Assembly: GCF_000224065.1 (NCBI RefSeq)
Contig: NZ_AFWT01000012.1
Span: 62,001 to 126,000 of the forward strand
Direction of reading: 5' to 3'
From: Thiorhodococcus drewsii AZ1
GTDB lineage: Bacteria > Pseudomonadota > Gammaproteobacteria > Chromatiales > Chromatiaceae
Length of the DNA: 64,000 bases
Shown in pieces: positions 38,014-46,129 of this stretch; the first letter of the stretch is position 1; every line of letters begins with the position of its first letter. The translations under genes were made by a program, and so were the position numbers. The notes below the pieces were generated by a model. That model ran no database searches, was not told the origin of the DNA, and was given only the letters and a program-made list of their open reading frames with translations.

Positions 38014-38406
38014 TCAATCGCCGAAGACGACGAGACGGTCCGACTGGATCGCCGCCTCGACCAGCTGCCCGAGTCCCGAGATGCGGAACTTGGGATGGAT
38101 GTTGGTGGCATCCTTACCGTTGCGGGTGGCCTCGCCCTCGTCGACGATGCCGCGCCGCTGGGCCGCAGCCACGCAGACGACCATATCGAGGTTATGCTGT
38201 TCGGCCAGCTCCGCCCAGCGATTGACGATATGACGGTCGTCCTGAGGCGGAGTGGTCAGACGCGTCGAATTGTTGACGCCGTCGTGATAGAAGAAGACAC
38301 GGAAGATCTCGTGCCCCTTCTCCAGCGCGGCCTTGGCAAACTGATAGGCCGAGTCCGATGCCTGGTGCTGGTAAGGTCCCTCATTGATCTGAAGTGCGAA
38401 CTTCAT
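38014..38406 (-). CDS. dsrE: DsrE, catalytic sulfurtransferase subunit
   Basis: A 130-residue TusD-type subunit. C78 (DMVVCVAAAQRRG) is the active-site cysteine known to carry persulfide and pass sulfur to DsrC. Presence of DsrEFH next to dsrAB is a mark of the oxidative (reverse) direction of the pathway. 48 bases after dsrB. Confidence 0.96.
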   Translation of the reverse strand: MKFALQINEGPYQHQASDSAYQFAKAALEKGHEIFRVFFYHDGVNNSTRLTTPPQDDRHIVNRWAELAEQHNLDMVVCVAAAQRRGIVDEGEATRNGKDATNIHPKFRISGLGQLVEAAIQSDRLVVFGD

Positions 38407-38454
38407 GTCGACCTCGAATAGGTGTGGTGATTCAACCTGTCCCCAAGCCGCTGC

Positions 38455-39525
38455 TCAGAAGCGGATGTAGGACGAGCTATTGAAGCTCGCGCGCGCGCCG
38501 CGCCAGGTGTCGATGTGGTATTTGGTGAACGGCAACTCGACCTCTTCGAAGAAGCGCGGCCAGCCGATGCGCTCGATCCACTCATTGATGCGCTCCCAGT
38601 CCTTCGCGCCTTCCTTATAGGCCTTGAGGATACGCTTGACGATCGCGGTCGCCTCCGGCCAGCGCGGGGGATTGTTGGGGATGCCCGCCGCGACCAGCTT
38701 CTGGAAGGTCGGCTTGCCGCGTGCGTTGGAGTGGTTGCCGCCGACCCAGATCGCCAGCTTGGAGTGTTCGGCGTCGTTGATCTGCATGGGCGGACAGGGT
38801 GGGAAGCAGGCACCGCAGCAGATGCACTTGCGCTCGTCGACTTCCAGCGACGGCTTGCCGTTGACCATGGCCGGACGGATGGCGGCCACGGGGCAGCGTG
38901 CGACGACCGAGGGACGCTCGCAGACGTTGGCGACCAGATCGTGGTTGATCTTGGGTGGTTTGGTGTGCTGGATGTTGATGGCAATATCGCCCTGCCCGCC
39001 GCAGTTGATCTGGCAGCAGGAGGTGGTGATATGCACCCGGTTGGGCATATTGGTGTTGCGGAACTCGTCGATGAGTTCGTCCATCATCGACTTCACGACG
39101 CCCGAGGCATCGGTGCCCGGAATGTCGCAGTGCAGCCAGCCCTGGGTGTGCGAGATCATCGCCACCGAGTTCTGAGTACCGCCAACGACGAATCCAGCCT
39201 CTTCCAGCGCATCGATCAGCGGCTGAACCTTGGACTCCTCGCTCACCATGTACTCAATGTTGGAGCGCAAGGTGAAGTGGACATAACCGTCGGCGAACTG
39301 ATCGCCGATATCGCACAGCTTGCGCAGCGAGAAGACATCCAGGATGCGCTGAGTGCCGGCCTTGACGGTCCAGATCTGATCGCCGCTGTAGGCGACGTGC
39401 AGCAGCACGCCCGGGCGCGGATGGTCGTGATACTTCCACTGACCGAAGTTCTTACGCATCACCGGATGCATGTACTGCCAGGGATCCGGGCAGCCCGACT
39501 CGATTGGCTCGCGCATTTCCGCCAT
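38455..39525 (-). CDS. dsrB: Dissimilatory sulfite reductase beta subunit (oxidative type)
   Basis: A 356-residue subunit of the DsrA2B2 siroheme enzyme. Cysteines for the siroheme-coupled cluster are visible (TSCCQINCGG, CERPSVVARCP), and the inserted ferredoxin domain has CICCGACFPPCP. With DsrA it oxidises persulfidic sulfur to sulfite in the cytoplasm. 88 bases after dsrA. Confidence 0.97.
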   Translation of the reverse strand: MAEMREPIESGCPDPWQYMHPVMRKNFGQWKYHDHPRPGVLLHVAYSGDQIWTVKAGTQRILDVFSLRKLCDIGDQFADGYVHFTLRSNIEYMVSEESKVQPLIDALEEAGFVVGGTQNSVAMISHTQGWLHCDIPGTDASGVVKSMMDELIDEFRNTNMPNRVHITTSCCQINCGGQGDIAINIQHTKPPKINHDLVANVCERPSVVARCPVAAIRPAMVNGKPSLEVDERKCICCGACFPPCPPMQINDAEHSKLAIWVGGNHSNARGKPTFQKLVAAGIPNNPPRWPEATAIVKRILKAYKEGAKDWERINEWIERIGWPRFFEEVELPFTKYHIDTWRGARASFNSSSYIRF

Positions 39526-39613
39526 TGCCTAATCCTCCGAATTATTCGTTTCGAACGGCTCGGTTCGAATGGTTCAGTTCAGGTAATGAGAATGATGGTC
39601 GGTCGGGCGCGGC

Positions 39614-40867
39614 TCAGTTACCGCCCTCGGCTTGTCGCGCGAACCATTCCTCGGCGGCCTCGTCCCAGCCATCCATACGGACATAGGAACTCTGGCGCGG
39701 GTGGCTCAGCATGTTGGGGTCCGGCTCGATACCGATACCCTCAAGGAAGTTGGCCAATCCGATACGCTCGATCATCTCGCCGCAGCGCTCGTGCTCCAGA
39801 CCGTTCTCGGCCCAGAAATCGATGATCGTTTCGGCCATCTCGACCATGGACTCGTAGTCTTCCTCGGTCTCGAGCTTCTTAAAGGGGACCACGACAGTGC
39901 CCATGAGGTCGCCGATCTTGAGTGTGCGCTTACCGCCAATGAGGATGGTAACGCCCTTGTCGTCGCCGGGATGCAACGCCTTGGGCATGACATTCAGACA
40001 GTGCATACATCGCACGCAGTCGCGGTTGTTGACCTCAAGGGTATCGTCGTCGTTGAGCGACAGCGCCTTGGTCGGACAGCGCGTGATGACGTTGTCGATG
40101 TAGTACTGGCGCCCCTTATCGGCGACGTAATTCTTGACCTCGGCCTGATCGACCTTCATGTCATCGCGCCAGGTGCCCAGGACGGCGAAGTCGGAGCGCT
40201 CGATCGCGTTCTGACAGTCGTTCGGGCAGCCCGAGACCTTGAATTTGAACTTGTAGGGCAACGCGGGGCGATGTACATCGTCGACGAAGTTATTGACCAG
40301 CATCCGGTGAGCCTTCAGCTCGTTGGTGCAGGACATCTCGCAACGTGCCGATCCCACGCAAGACATGGCGGTGCGCACACAGGGGCCGGCGCCGCCCAAA
40401 TCCCAGCCGTATTCGTTGACCTCATCGAAGAAGTGCTGGGTATTCTGGGTATTGGTACCGATGAACATGATGTTCCCGGTCTGACCGTGGAAGGTAATCA
40501 GACCGGAGCCGTACTTTTCCCAGCTGTCGGCCAGCTGGCGCAGCATCGCGGTGGTGTAGTGATTGCCCGCTGGCGGCTGAACGCGCAACGTATGGAATTC
40601 CTTGGATTTCGGGAAAACCTTACCGACCTCCGAAAAGCGAGGAATGATGCCGCCACCGTAGCCGAAGACGGAAACCGTACCGCCTTTCCAATAACCCTTG
40701 CGGGTCTCATAGGAGTGCTCGAGCTGACCCAAAAGGTCGTTGGTCATCTCGTTAATGCGCGCATCCGGATGCTGATCGCGCAGCCGTTTGATACCGGAGA
40801 TGAAGCTCGGCCAGGGGCCGGTCTCGAGCTGGTCGAGCATCGGAGTCGTGTGCTTATCGATAGCCAT
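39614..40867 (-). CDS. dsrA: Dissimilatory sulfite reductase alpha subunit (oxidative type)
   Basis: A 417-residue subunit, the first gene of the cluster. The siroheme/[4Fe-4S] cysteines appear as C-x5-C (SCVGSARC) and C-x3-C (GCPNDC), and the ferredoxin insert as CVRCMHCLNVMP. The ATG at 40867 has AGGAGAG about nine bases upstream, deciding against the longer in-frame extension. Neighbourhood and DsrEFH/DsrL linkage indicate the oxidative enzyme. Confidence 0.97.
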   Translation of the reverse strand: MAIDKHTTPMLDQLETGPWPSFISGIKRLRDQHPDARINEMTNDLLGQLEHSYETRKGYWKGGTVSVFGYGGGIIPRFSEVGKVFPKSKEFHTLRVQPPAGNHYTTAMLRQLADSWEKYGSGLITFHGQTGNIMFIGTNTQNTQHFFDEVNEYGWDLGGAGPCVRTAMSCVGSARCEMSCTNELKAHRMLVNNFVDDVHRPALPYKFKFKVSGCPNDCQNAIERSDFAVLGTWRDDMKVDQAEVKNYVADKGRQYYIDNVITRCPTKALSLNDDDTLEVNNRDCVRCMHCLNVMPKALHPGDDKGVTILIGGKRTLKIGDLMGTVVVPFKKLETEEDYESMVEMAETIIDFWAENGLEHERCGEMIERIGLANFLEGIGIEPDPNMLSHPRQSSYVRMDGWDEAAEEWFARQAEGGN

Positions 40868-41110
40868 TGAGCGGTCTCTCCTATCAATTAACCAGGAAAG
40901 CGAGTGGAAGGCGCGCATGCTCGCTCATGCCACGGCGGTCGAGCCGGGCAATCGATGGATGCGCACGTCACGTCTGGATTGGAGGTAGTGGTACCGACCC
41001 TATGTGTCGCGTCGTCTCCGCCTGTACCGGCAACCCCATCGGCAGTTGTTAATTTACCGATTAAAACACCATCTTGACCATTCCACGGTTGGGGGGGCCG
41101 TCCACCTTCC

Positions 41111-41139
41111 GGCTATCCCTTTCGGGATATGCCTTTTTT
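41111..41139. promoter_or_regulatory. Hairpin in the inferred dsr leader, T-tract on the opposite strand
   Basis: Arms at 41111-41119 and 41124-41133 pair with one bulge. Read on the minus strand (the dsr sense) the loop is GAAA closed by a C-G pair, a stable GNRA tetraloop. Read on the plus strand the hairpin is followed at once by six T residues (41134-41139), a classical intrinsic terminator. Which strand matters is open. Confidence 0.5.
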
Positions 41140-41241
41140 GTGTTCGCTCGACCGGCAGCCAGCGGACAACGCGTCGAGAATCTCCAGATCGCATTGAAAC
41201 ACGCACACAAACCGCCACGCTCGCGAAACTTTCTGACCGGG

Positions 41242-41270
41242 ATGCTACAAGCCGCCGACAAATAAGTCAA
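41242..41270 (-). promoter_or_regulatory. Candidate dsr promoter with AT-rich upstream element
   Basis: On the minus strand TTGACT (41270-41265) and TAGCAT (41247-41242) are spaced by 17 bases. Directly upstream (41271-41310) is a block of almost pure A/T, unusual in this genome and like an UP element. Transcription from here would give a leader of about 370 bases before dsrA. Inferred from sequence only. Confidence 0.5.
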
Positions 41271-41315
41271 TTTCTTATAATATTATCATATTCTGATTCT
41301 TGCTATGTTTAGATA

Positions 41316-41358
41316 GCACGCCCTGGTTCGGCCGAACGCGGCCTGAACCAGAGCGTGC
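41316..41358. other. 18-bp near-perfect hairpin upstream of the dsr promoter
   Basis: Arms 41316-41333 and 41340-41358 pair over 18 positions with one mismatch and one bulge around a six-base loop. A small 5-bp hairpin (GCTAT/ATAGC, 41302-41317) adjoins it and a T-rich stretch (41364-41369) follows. Possible short non-coding RNA terminator or a regulator-binding site. Confidence 0.4.
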
Positions 41359-41664
41359 TCCGTTGTTTTCGACCGAACCTGTCAGCACATTGATTCCCGA
41401 ACGCAATGCGCACAAGCCTGACCGGCAAACACAGTCCCGGCTTACCGAGCGAATGCGATGAGAATGGCATAACGAGGACAGCACCTTATTGAGGAGCCTC
41501 ATCGCGATAGTGCATCATCGCGGCTTGATCCTCGTCATCGAAACGGTTTTTTGCGTGACGCCAGTGCGCCGATCGATCGAAACCGACGTAGGCTGACCGG
41601 ATCGTAAAATGAGAATGCGCCCCATTTAATGGGACAACGACCGACGGGGCTAGAGGGAAAAACC

Positions 41665-41856
41665 ATGCTCAAACTCAGCGACATTCTGGTCGCCAATCAA
41701 GATATCGAATCCTTCGACCAGCTCCTTCCATTGATTCAAGACGTGGCCCGCTCCGGCGAGCGGTTCTTTCGAATGGATGTGAAGCCCCCATATCCAGACA
41801 CACCGGACAATTGGGAAGACCGCCTCGAAGCGGCCTTCAGCGGGCTTTTGCGATAA
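41665..41856 (+). CDS. Small protein of unknown function
   Basis: A 63-residue soluble, mainly helical protein (MLKLSDILV start). The ATG at 41665 has a GAGGG site upstream. No recognised domain. It begins a three-gene run with the next two genes, separated by only 23 bases from the second. No function assigned. Confidence 0.6.
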   Translation: MLKLSDILVANQDIESFDQLLPLIQDVARSGERFFRMDVKPPYPDTPDNWEDRLEAAFSGLLR

Positions 41857-41879
41857 CACACGGCTGCGGTCACAATCCT

Positions 41880-42602
41880 ATGAAGCAATTCGATTTTCTC
41901 GCCCACAGCCTTCCAGATACAGCGGCCGACTCCGTCATGGACTTCAAGGGCGAGGCGGCTGCACTGGAGTCTCACCTGCAGATTCTGCTCGACCACATGC
42001 GAGACCTGGAACGCTGCGGATGCTCGCCGCATCGCCTGGCGGATCTGCGCCTACAGATCGCACGCACACTGGTCGAGCTCGAGCGCGGAGAGGAGGCATG
42101 GCCGATCGGGCGTGCCGCCTTCGACTACTTCATCGAATCCGATCAGTTCGAGATGGCGGCGGACGCCTGCGACGTGCTCTTTAACGCCAATCGACCCGAA
42201 TCCATCTGCGCGCTCGGCCAGGGCATCTGGATTGCGGTGACCTGCCCCATCGACCCAGAACTCACCATCGAGCTTCTCAGTCATGTGATCGACGAAACAC
42301 CCGACGATGCGGATGGAGCCGCCGTGGCCGCCGCGACGGCGCTCTTCTTGTCGGACGTGCGCGCGCACGGGCGTCAGCGCGAAGACCTCATGTTCTTCAC
42401 CACACAACTGCTCGGCACGGTCGCGCGACGCCATAGCGGCATCGACTCGCCCGAGCAGCTCGATCTTTGGATGGACCGCCTGGAGCTCAAGGAACCAGAA
42501 AAATTCCTGGTTCGGCTGCGCAACGTCGTCGACGTACTCGCCCAAGACGATTGGTGGTTTGACCGCGACGCATTGCAAGCACGCCTGCCGTTCAACCAGT
42601 AG
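41880..42602 (+). CDS. Helical protein of unknown function
   Basis: A 240-residue soluble protein, predicted mostly helical, possibly a repeat-like array (segments such as LRLQIARTLVELERGEEAW recall TPR-like helices). No motif allows a function. The ATG at 41880 lacks a clear ribosome-binding site, so the start is uncertain. Located between a small unknown gene and a Cas6/Cmx6-like gene, probably in one operon. Confidence 0.65.
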   Translation: MKQFDFLAHSLPDTAADSVMDFKGEAAALESHLQILLDHMRDLERCGCSPHRLADLRLQIARTLVELERGEEAWPIGRAAFDYFIESDQFEMAADACDVLFNANRPESICALGQGIWIAVTCPIDPELTIELLSHVIDETPDDADGAAVAAATALFLSDVRAHGRQREDLMFFTTQLLGTVARRHSGIDSPEQLDLWMDRLELKEPEKFLVRLRNVVDVLAQDDWWFDRDALQARLPFNQ

Positions 42603-42630
42603 AGCCCCGCAACGGAGCGCACGACGGAAC

Positions 42631-43329
42631 ATGTTCTGGAACGAAGATGAAAGCCCCGAACAGGACTCCACGACGGACGACGCCCTGGACATCCTGTTTT
42701 CGATCGACTGCAGATCCATCCCTGTCGATCACGCCTATCTGCTCGAACAGGCCGTGCGCGGCCTCGTACCCTGGATCGCCGAGGAGCCCGGAATGGCGAT
42801 CCACAGCATCCATGTCGCCGGCTCGCAAAACGGCTGGGAACGCCCCGAACACGGACGCGACGCATTGCTCATGCTCTCGCGCCGCACCAAACTGACGATC
42901 CGCGCCCCCGGCCACCGCGCCCAGGATCTGATAGAGCAACTTCAGGGAGCGCAAACGAATCTGGCAGGACACCCGCTCAAGATCGAGCGCGGAAAAATCA
43001 AACCACTGAGTCGCGAAACCACACTGTTCTCGCGTCACGTCACCTTCAGCGACGACTCCGCCACCCCCATTGATGAAGAGACGTTTCTGGAAATGGCCGC
43101 CCGCGAACTGGAGCGGATCGACATCCATATCCGAAAGGCGCTGTGCGGAAAAACCCTCAGCCTTGCCACCGAGCACGGCGCCATCCACACCCGCAGCCTC
43201 ATGCTCGCCGGACTGACCCGCGAGGAATCGCTTCGGCTTCAGGCGCGGGGATTGGGGAAACATCCCTTGATGGGATGCGGAATCTTCATCCCTCACAAGG
43301 GAATCGACCCGGTCAAGAAGACGCACTGA
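42631..43329 (+). CDS. Solitary Cas6/Cmx6-like protein
   Basis: A 232-residue protein resembling the type I-MYXAN CRISPR endoribonuclease family Cas6/Cmx6. Diagnostic parts are an N-terminal ILFSIDCRSIPVDHAYLLEQ with H34, a central LLMLSRRTKLTIRAP strand pair, and a C-terminal LAGLTREESLRLQARGLG running into the glycine-rich HPLMGCGIFIP. No CRISPR array and no other cas gene occurs in the window. It may act on another RNA or be a retained homologue. Catalytic competence is unproven. Confidence 0.75.
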   Translation: MFWNEDESPEQDSTTDDALDILFSIDCRSIPVDHAYLLEQAVRGLVPWIAEEPGMAIHSIHVAGSQNGWERPEHGRDALLMLSRRTKLTIRAPGHRAQDLIEQLQGAQTNLAGHPLKIERGKIKPLSRETTLFSRHVTFSDDSATPIDEETFLEMAARELERIDIHIRKALCGKTLSLATEHGAIHTRSLMLAGLTREESLRLQARGLGKHPLMGCGIFIPHKGIDPVKKTH

Positions 43330-43478
43330 GCCCTGCAGCGCCGTTCTGAGCGAGCAGTCGCATCAGGGATGATGACGTTTCCATCATAAAACCATAAGAT
43401 TCACGTCTTCTGATACACCAATAAGGCGCCCAGCCCTGCACGGCCGCGCCATAGCGATGAAGACATGAGGAGCGAACG

Positions 43479-43817
43479 ATGGCGATCGAGGTAAATGGCA
43501 AAACCATCCCGACCACCGAAAACGGCTACCTGGAAAACCACATGGATTGGGACGAAGACGTCGCCCGCAAGTTGGCGGAGATCGAGGGCATCGAACTGAC
43601 CGACAAGCACTGGGACCTGATCAACTATCTGCGCGACCAGTACCTGAACAACAGCCAAAACCAGCCGATGGAGCGTGCCGTCCTCAAGGACATGGCCAAA
43701 ATCTGGGGCAGCAAGCCAACCAGCAAGGACCTCTACCAGCTCTTCCCGCTCGCGCCCACCAAGCAGGGCACGAAGGTCGCTGGACTACCCGCCGTCATGC
43801 GCAAGGGCGGTTACTGA
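43479..43817 (+). CDS. Cysteine-less DsrC/TusE-family protein (RspA type)
   Basis: A 112-residue member of the DsrC/TusE family by length and by motifs (NGYLENHMDWDEDVARKLA, LTDKHWDLINYLRDQYL, KDLYQLFP). It contains no cysteine at all: the C-terminal arm ends AVMRKGGY where DsrC has two redox cysteines. It therefore cannot carry persulfide. Members without cysteines have been called RspA and proposed as regulatory. Own promoter likely in the 150-base upstream gap; a strong terminator follows. Confidence 0.88.
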   Translation: MAIEVNGKTIPTTENGYLENHMDWDEDVARKLAEIEGIELTDKHWDLINYLRDQYLNNSQNQPMERAVLKDMAKIWGSKPTSKDLYQLFPLAPTKQGTKVAGLPAVMRKGGY

Positions 43818-43827
43818 GAACCTCGCG

Positions 43828-43855
43828 AAAAGGCCGGCATCTCGCCGGCCTTTTT
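43828..43855. terminator. Bidirectional intrinsic terminator
   Basis: AAAAGGCCGGC (43828-43838) pairs perfectly with 43844-43854 around ATCTC, with T residues to the right and A residues to the left. It sits between the convergent rspA-type and sufS-sufE genes and can serve both. Confidence 0.88.
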
Positions 43856-43862
43856 CGATACG

Positions 43863-45644
43863 TCAGTCCGCGTATCGCCGCGCGATCTGACGCAAACGCT
43901 GCACCATGGCGGCGAGACCATTGCGCCGCGACATACTCAGATGCTGATCGAGCCCCACGCTGGCGAAGAACGCCTCCGCATCGAAGTCGAGCAGGTCCCG
44001 CGCGCGTTGCCCCGAATAGATCTGCTGTAGCAAGGCAATCAGACCACGCACGATATTGGCGTCGCTGTCCGCCAGGAACTCGATGACATCCTCGCTGCCC
44101 GGCTTGAGACGCGCAGCGATATGCACCGTGCTCTGACAGCCATGAACCGTGTTTTCTGCGGTTTTAAGCGATCCGGGCATCGCCGGCAATTGATCGCCGA
44201 GATCGATGATGTGCTGATGACGCATCGGCCAGTCCGGCAGAAAGGCGAAGACCTCGGCGATTTCCTCCGCCGCAGCCCGTGGCGACTCGGCCGCTGCCTG
44301 CGGGTAGACGAGATCGGCTGACTCCAACGACTCGGCAGCCGTCGTCGAATCCGAGCCACCCTGCACCGATCGGGCCGCCTTGACGCGCTCCTCCTCGACC
44401 ATTTCGATCAAGGCATCCGCCAGACGATCCACATCCTCCAGGCTGTTGTAGACGCCCACGGAGGCGCGCGCGGTCGAGGAAACGCTCAGCCGATCCATCA
44501 AGGGCTGACAACAATGGTGTCCGGTCCGAATGCAGATTCCGCGCAGATCCAAACCCGCACCGACATCGAGCGTCGCAATTGGGGGGTCGACCATCACCCA
44601 GGACAGAACACCGCTCTTACGACGCGCCGTTCCCTTGATCTCCAGCCCTGGAATGGCCTGCAAGCGCTCGGTCGCGTGGCGCAGCAACCTCTGCTCGTGC
44701 GCGCCGATGCGGTCGAGACCGATCGAACGAACCCACCCGATCGCGGCCGCCAAGCCCACGGCGCCCGAGATGTGCGGCGTCCCCGCCTCGAATTTGTTCG
44801 GCAGTGGCGCATAGGTCGTCTCGGCGAAGGTGACCCGTTCGATCATATCTCCGCCTCCCTGATAGGGCGGCATGGCATCCAGCAGGGCACGCTTTCCGTA
44901 AAGCACCCCGATCCCGGTCGGCGCATAGATTTTGTGACCGGAAAAGACGTAGAAATCGGCATCCAGCGCCTGAACGTCGGTCGCTCCATGCGCGACCCAT
45001 TGAGCGCCATCGACCAGCACCAGAGCACCGACCGCATGCGCCTCACGAATCATTTCCTCGACCGGATTGATCGTTCCCAAGGCGTTGGAGACCTGATTGA
45101 CCGCCACCATCCGCGTCCGAGGCGACAAGAGACGCCGATAGGCATCGAGATCGATATCCCCGGCATCGTCGATCGGAATCACCTTGATGACCGCGCCGCG
45201 CGACTGGGCAACCATCTGCCAGGGAACAATGTTGGAATGATGCTCCAGGTTCGAGATCAGAATCTCATCCCCGGGGCGCAGAAAGCTCCCACCCCAACTG
45301 GATGCGACCAGATTGATCGACTCGGTCGCCCCTCGCGTGAAGAGACACTCGGCGGGCTCGGCCGCATTCAGGAAGTCCGCCACCACCACCCTCGCCTCCT
45401 CGTACATCCGGGTAGCGGTCTGCGAGAGCTGATAGACACCGCGATGGATGTTGGCGTGATGCAGCCGATGATAATCACCGACCGCCGCAATCACCGACTC
45501 AGGCTGCTGCGTACTCGCGGCGCTATCAAGATACGTCAGCGGCTGGCCGTTGACCGACGTCCCGAGAATCGAAAACTGAGCACGAATCGCGGCCACATCG
45601 AGCGGAGCCAAGGGGGTCGGGGCGACGGAGAGAGAGGAAGTCAT
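43863..45644 (-). CDS. SufS-SufE fusion cysteine desulfurase
   Basis: A 593-residue fusion. Residues 1-415 form a class II cysteine desulfurase SufS: PLP lysine K238 (SGHKIYAPTG), catalytic C378 (RTGHHCCQP). After an Ala/Ser-rich linker (about 425-457), residues 460-593 form SufE, with acceptor C503 (NTVHGCQSTVHI). The fusion couples desulfuration of cysteine to persulfide transfer to SufB and probably supplies the distant sufBCDT products. The ATG at 45644 is preferred; it has only a weak ribosome-binding site. Placement beside dsr may reflect shared sulfur transfer. Confidence 0.93.
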   Translation of the reverse strand: MTSSLSVAPTPLAPLDVAAIRAQFSILGTSVNGQPLTYLDSAASTQQPESVIAAVGDYHRLHHANIHRGVYQLSQTATRMYEEARVVVADFLNAAEPAECLFTRGATESINLVASSWGGSFLRPGDEILISNLEHHSNIVPWQMVAQSRGAVIKVIPIDDAGDIDLDAYRRLLSPRTRMVAVNQVSNALGTINPVEEMIREAHAVGALVLVDGAQWVAHGATDVQALDADFYVFSGHKIYAPTGIGVLYGKRALLDAMPPYQGGGDMIERVTFAETTYAPLPNKFEAGTPHISGAVGLAAAIGWVRSIGLDRIGAHEQRLLRHATERLQAIPGLEIKGTARRKSGVLSWVMVDPPIATLDVGAGLDLRGICIRTGHHCCQPLMDRLSVSSTARASVGVYNSLEDVDRLADALIEMVEEERVKAARSVQGGSDSTTAAESLESADLVYPQAAAESPRAAAEEIAEVFAFLPDWPMRHQHIIDLGDQLPAMPGSLKTAENTVHGCQSTVHIAARLKPGSEDVIEFLADSDANIVRGLIALLQQIYSGQRARDLLDFDAEAFFASVGLDQHLSMSRRNGLAAMVQRLRQIARRYAD

Positions 45645-45839
45645 AACCAATCTGGATCTACTGAAATGCTGAGTGAGTCAAAAGCCCTCGTTAAGAACCC
45701 AGTATGACAGTTGGTTAAGCCCAACGAAAGCGCACCTTGGCAGACATCGATCTGTTCAACACAGCATGACAGAGGGCGTCGGGACATCGCGCAACCAGAT
45801 CAAACTGGAGGAACCGACAGGGGCATGAATCACAGACAC

Positions 45840-45869
45840 AAAAAAGGCGGCCTAGAGGCCGCCTTTTTT
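45840..45869. terminator. Bidirectional terminator after the tRNA-Gly genes
   Basis: Thirteen-base arms (45840-45852 and 45857-45869) of the form A6-GGCGGCC and its complement enclose a TAGA loop, giving a U-tract in either direction. It ends the minus-strand tRNA-Gly transcript. The rest of 45645-45839 shows no gene. Confidence 0.88.
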
Positions 45870-45875
45870 AGGATT

Positions 45876-45951
<76 letters not shown>

Positions 45952-46009
45952 AGGGACTTAACTTACTACTATAGCCAGAAGGCCAGCCAGACCGGCATTC
46001 CAACGAAAT

Positions 46010-46085
<76 letters not shown>

Positions 46086-46129
46086 TTGAGAGCTGCGCAT
46101 TTTATAGGATTCTCGACGTCCGTCAAGCC

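Larger units (their letters stand above)
40868..41664. other. Long gene-free region upstream of dsrA
   Basis: About 800 bases separate dsrA from a divergent small gene. No credible protein gene was found. It contains a candidate minus-strand promoter with an AT-rich upstream block, a GAAA-capped hairpin inside the inferred dsr leader, and a second strong hairpin at 41316-41358 (all listed separately). Other weak repeats occur at about 41500-41525. Confidence 0.6.

Noticed and set aside
41004-41312. Open frames of 60-100 codons upstream of dsrA
   Set aside because: Start codons are weak, composition is poor, and they run through the hairpin and promoter elements.
44514-45707. Plus-strand frame of 397 codons antisense to the SufS-SufE fusion
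   Set aside because: No ribosome-binding site or family signal; the opposite strand encodes a complete enzyme.
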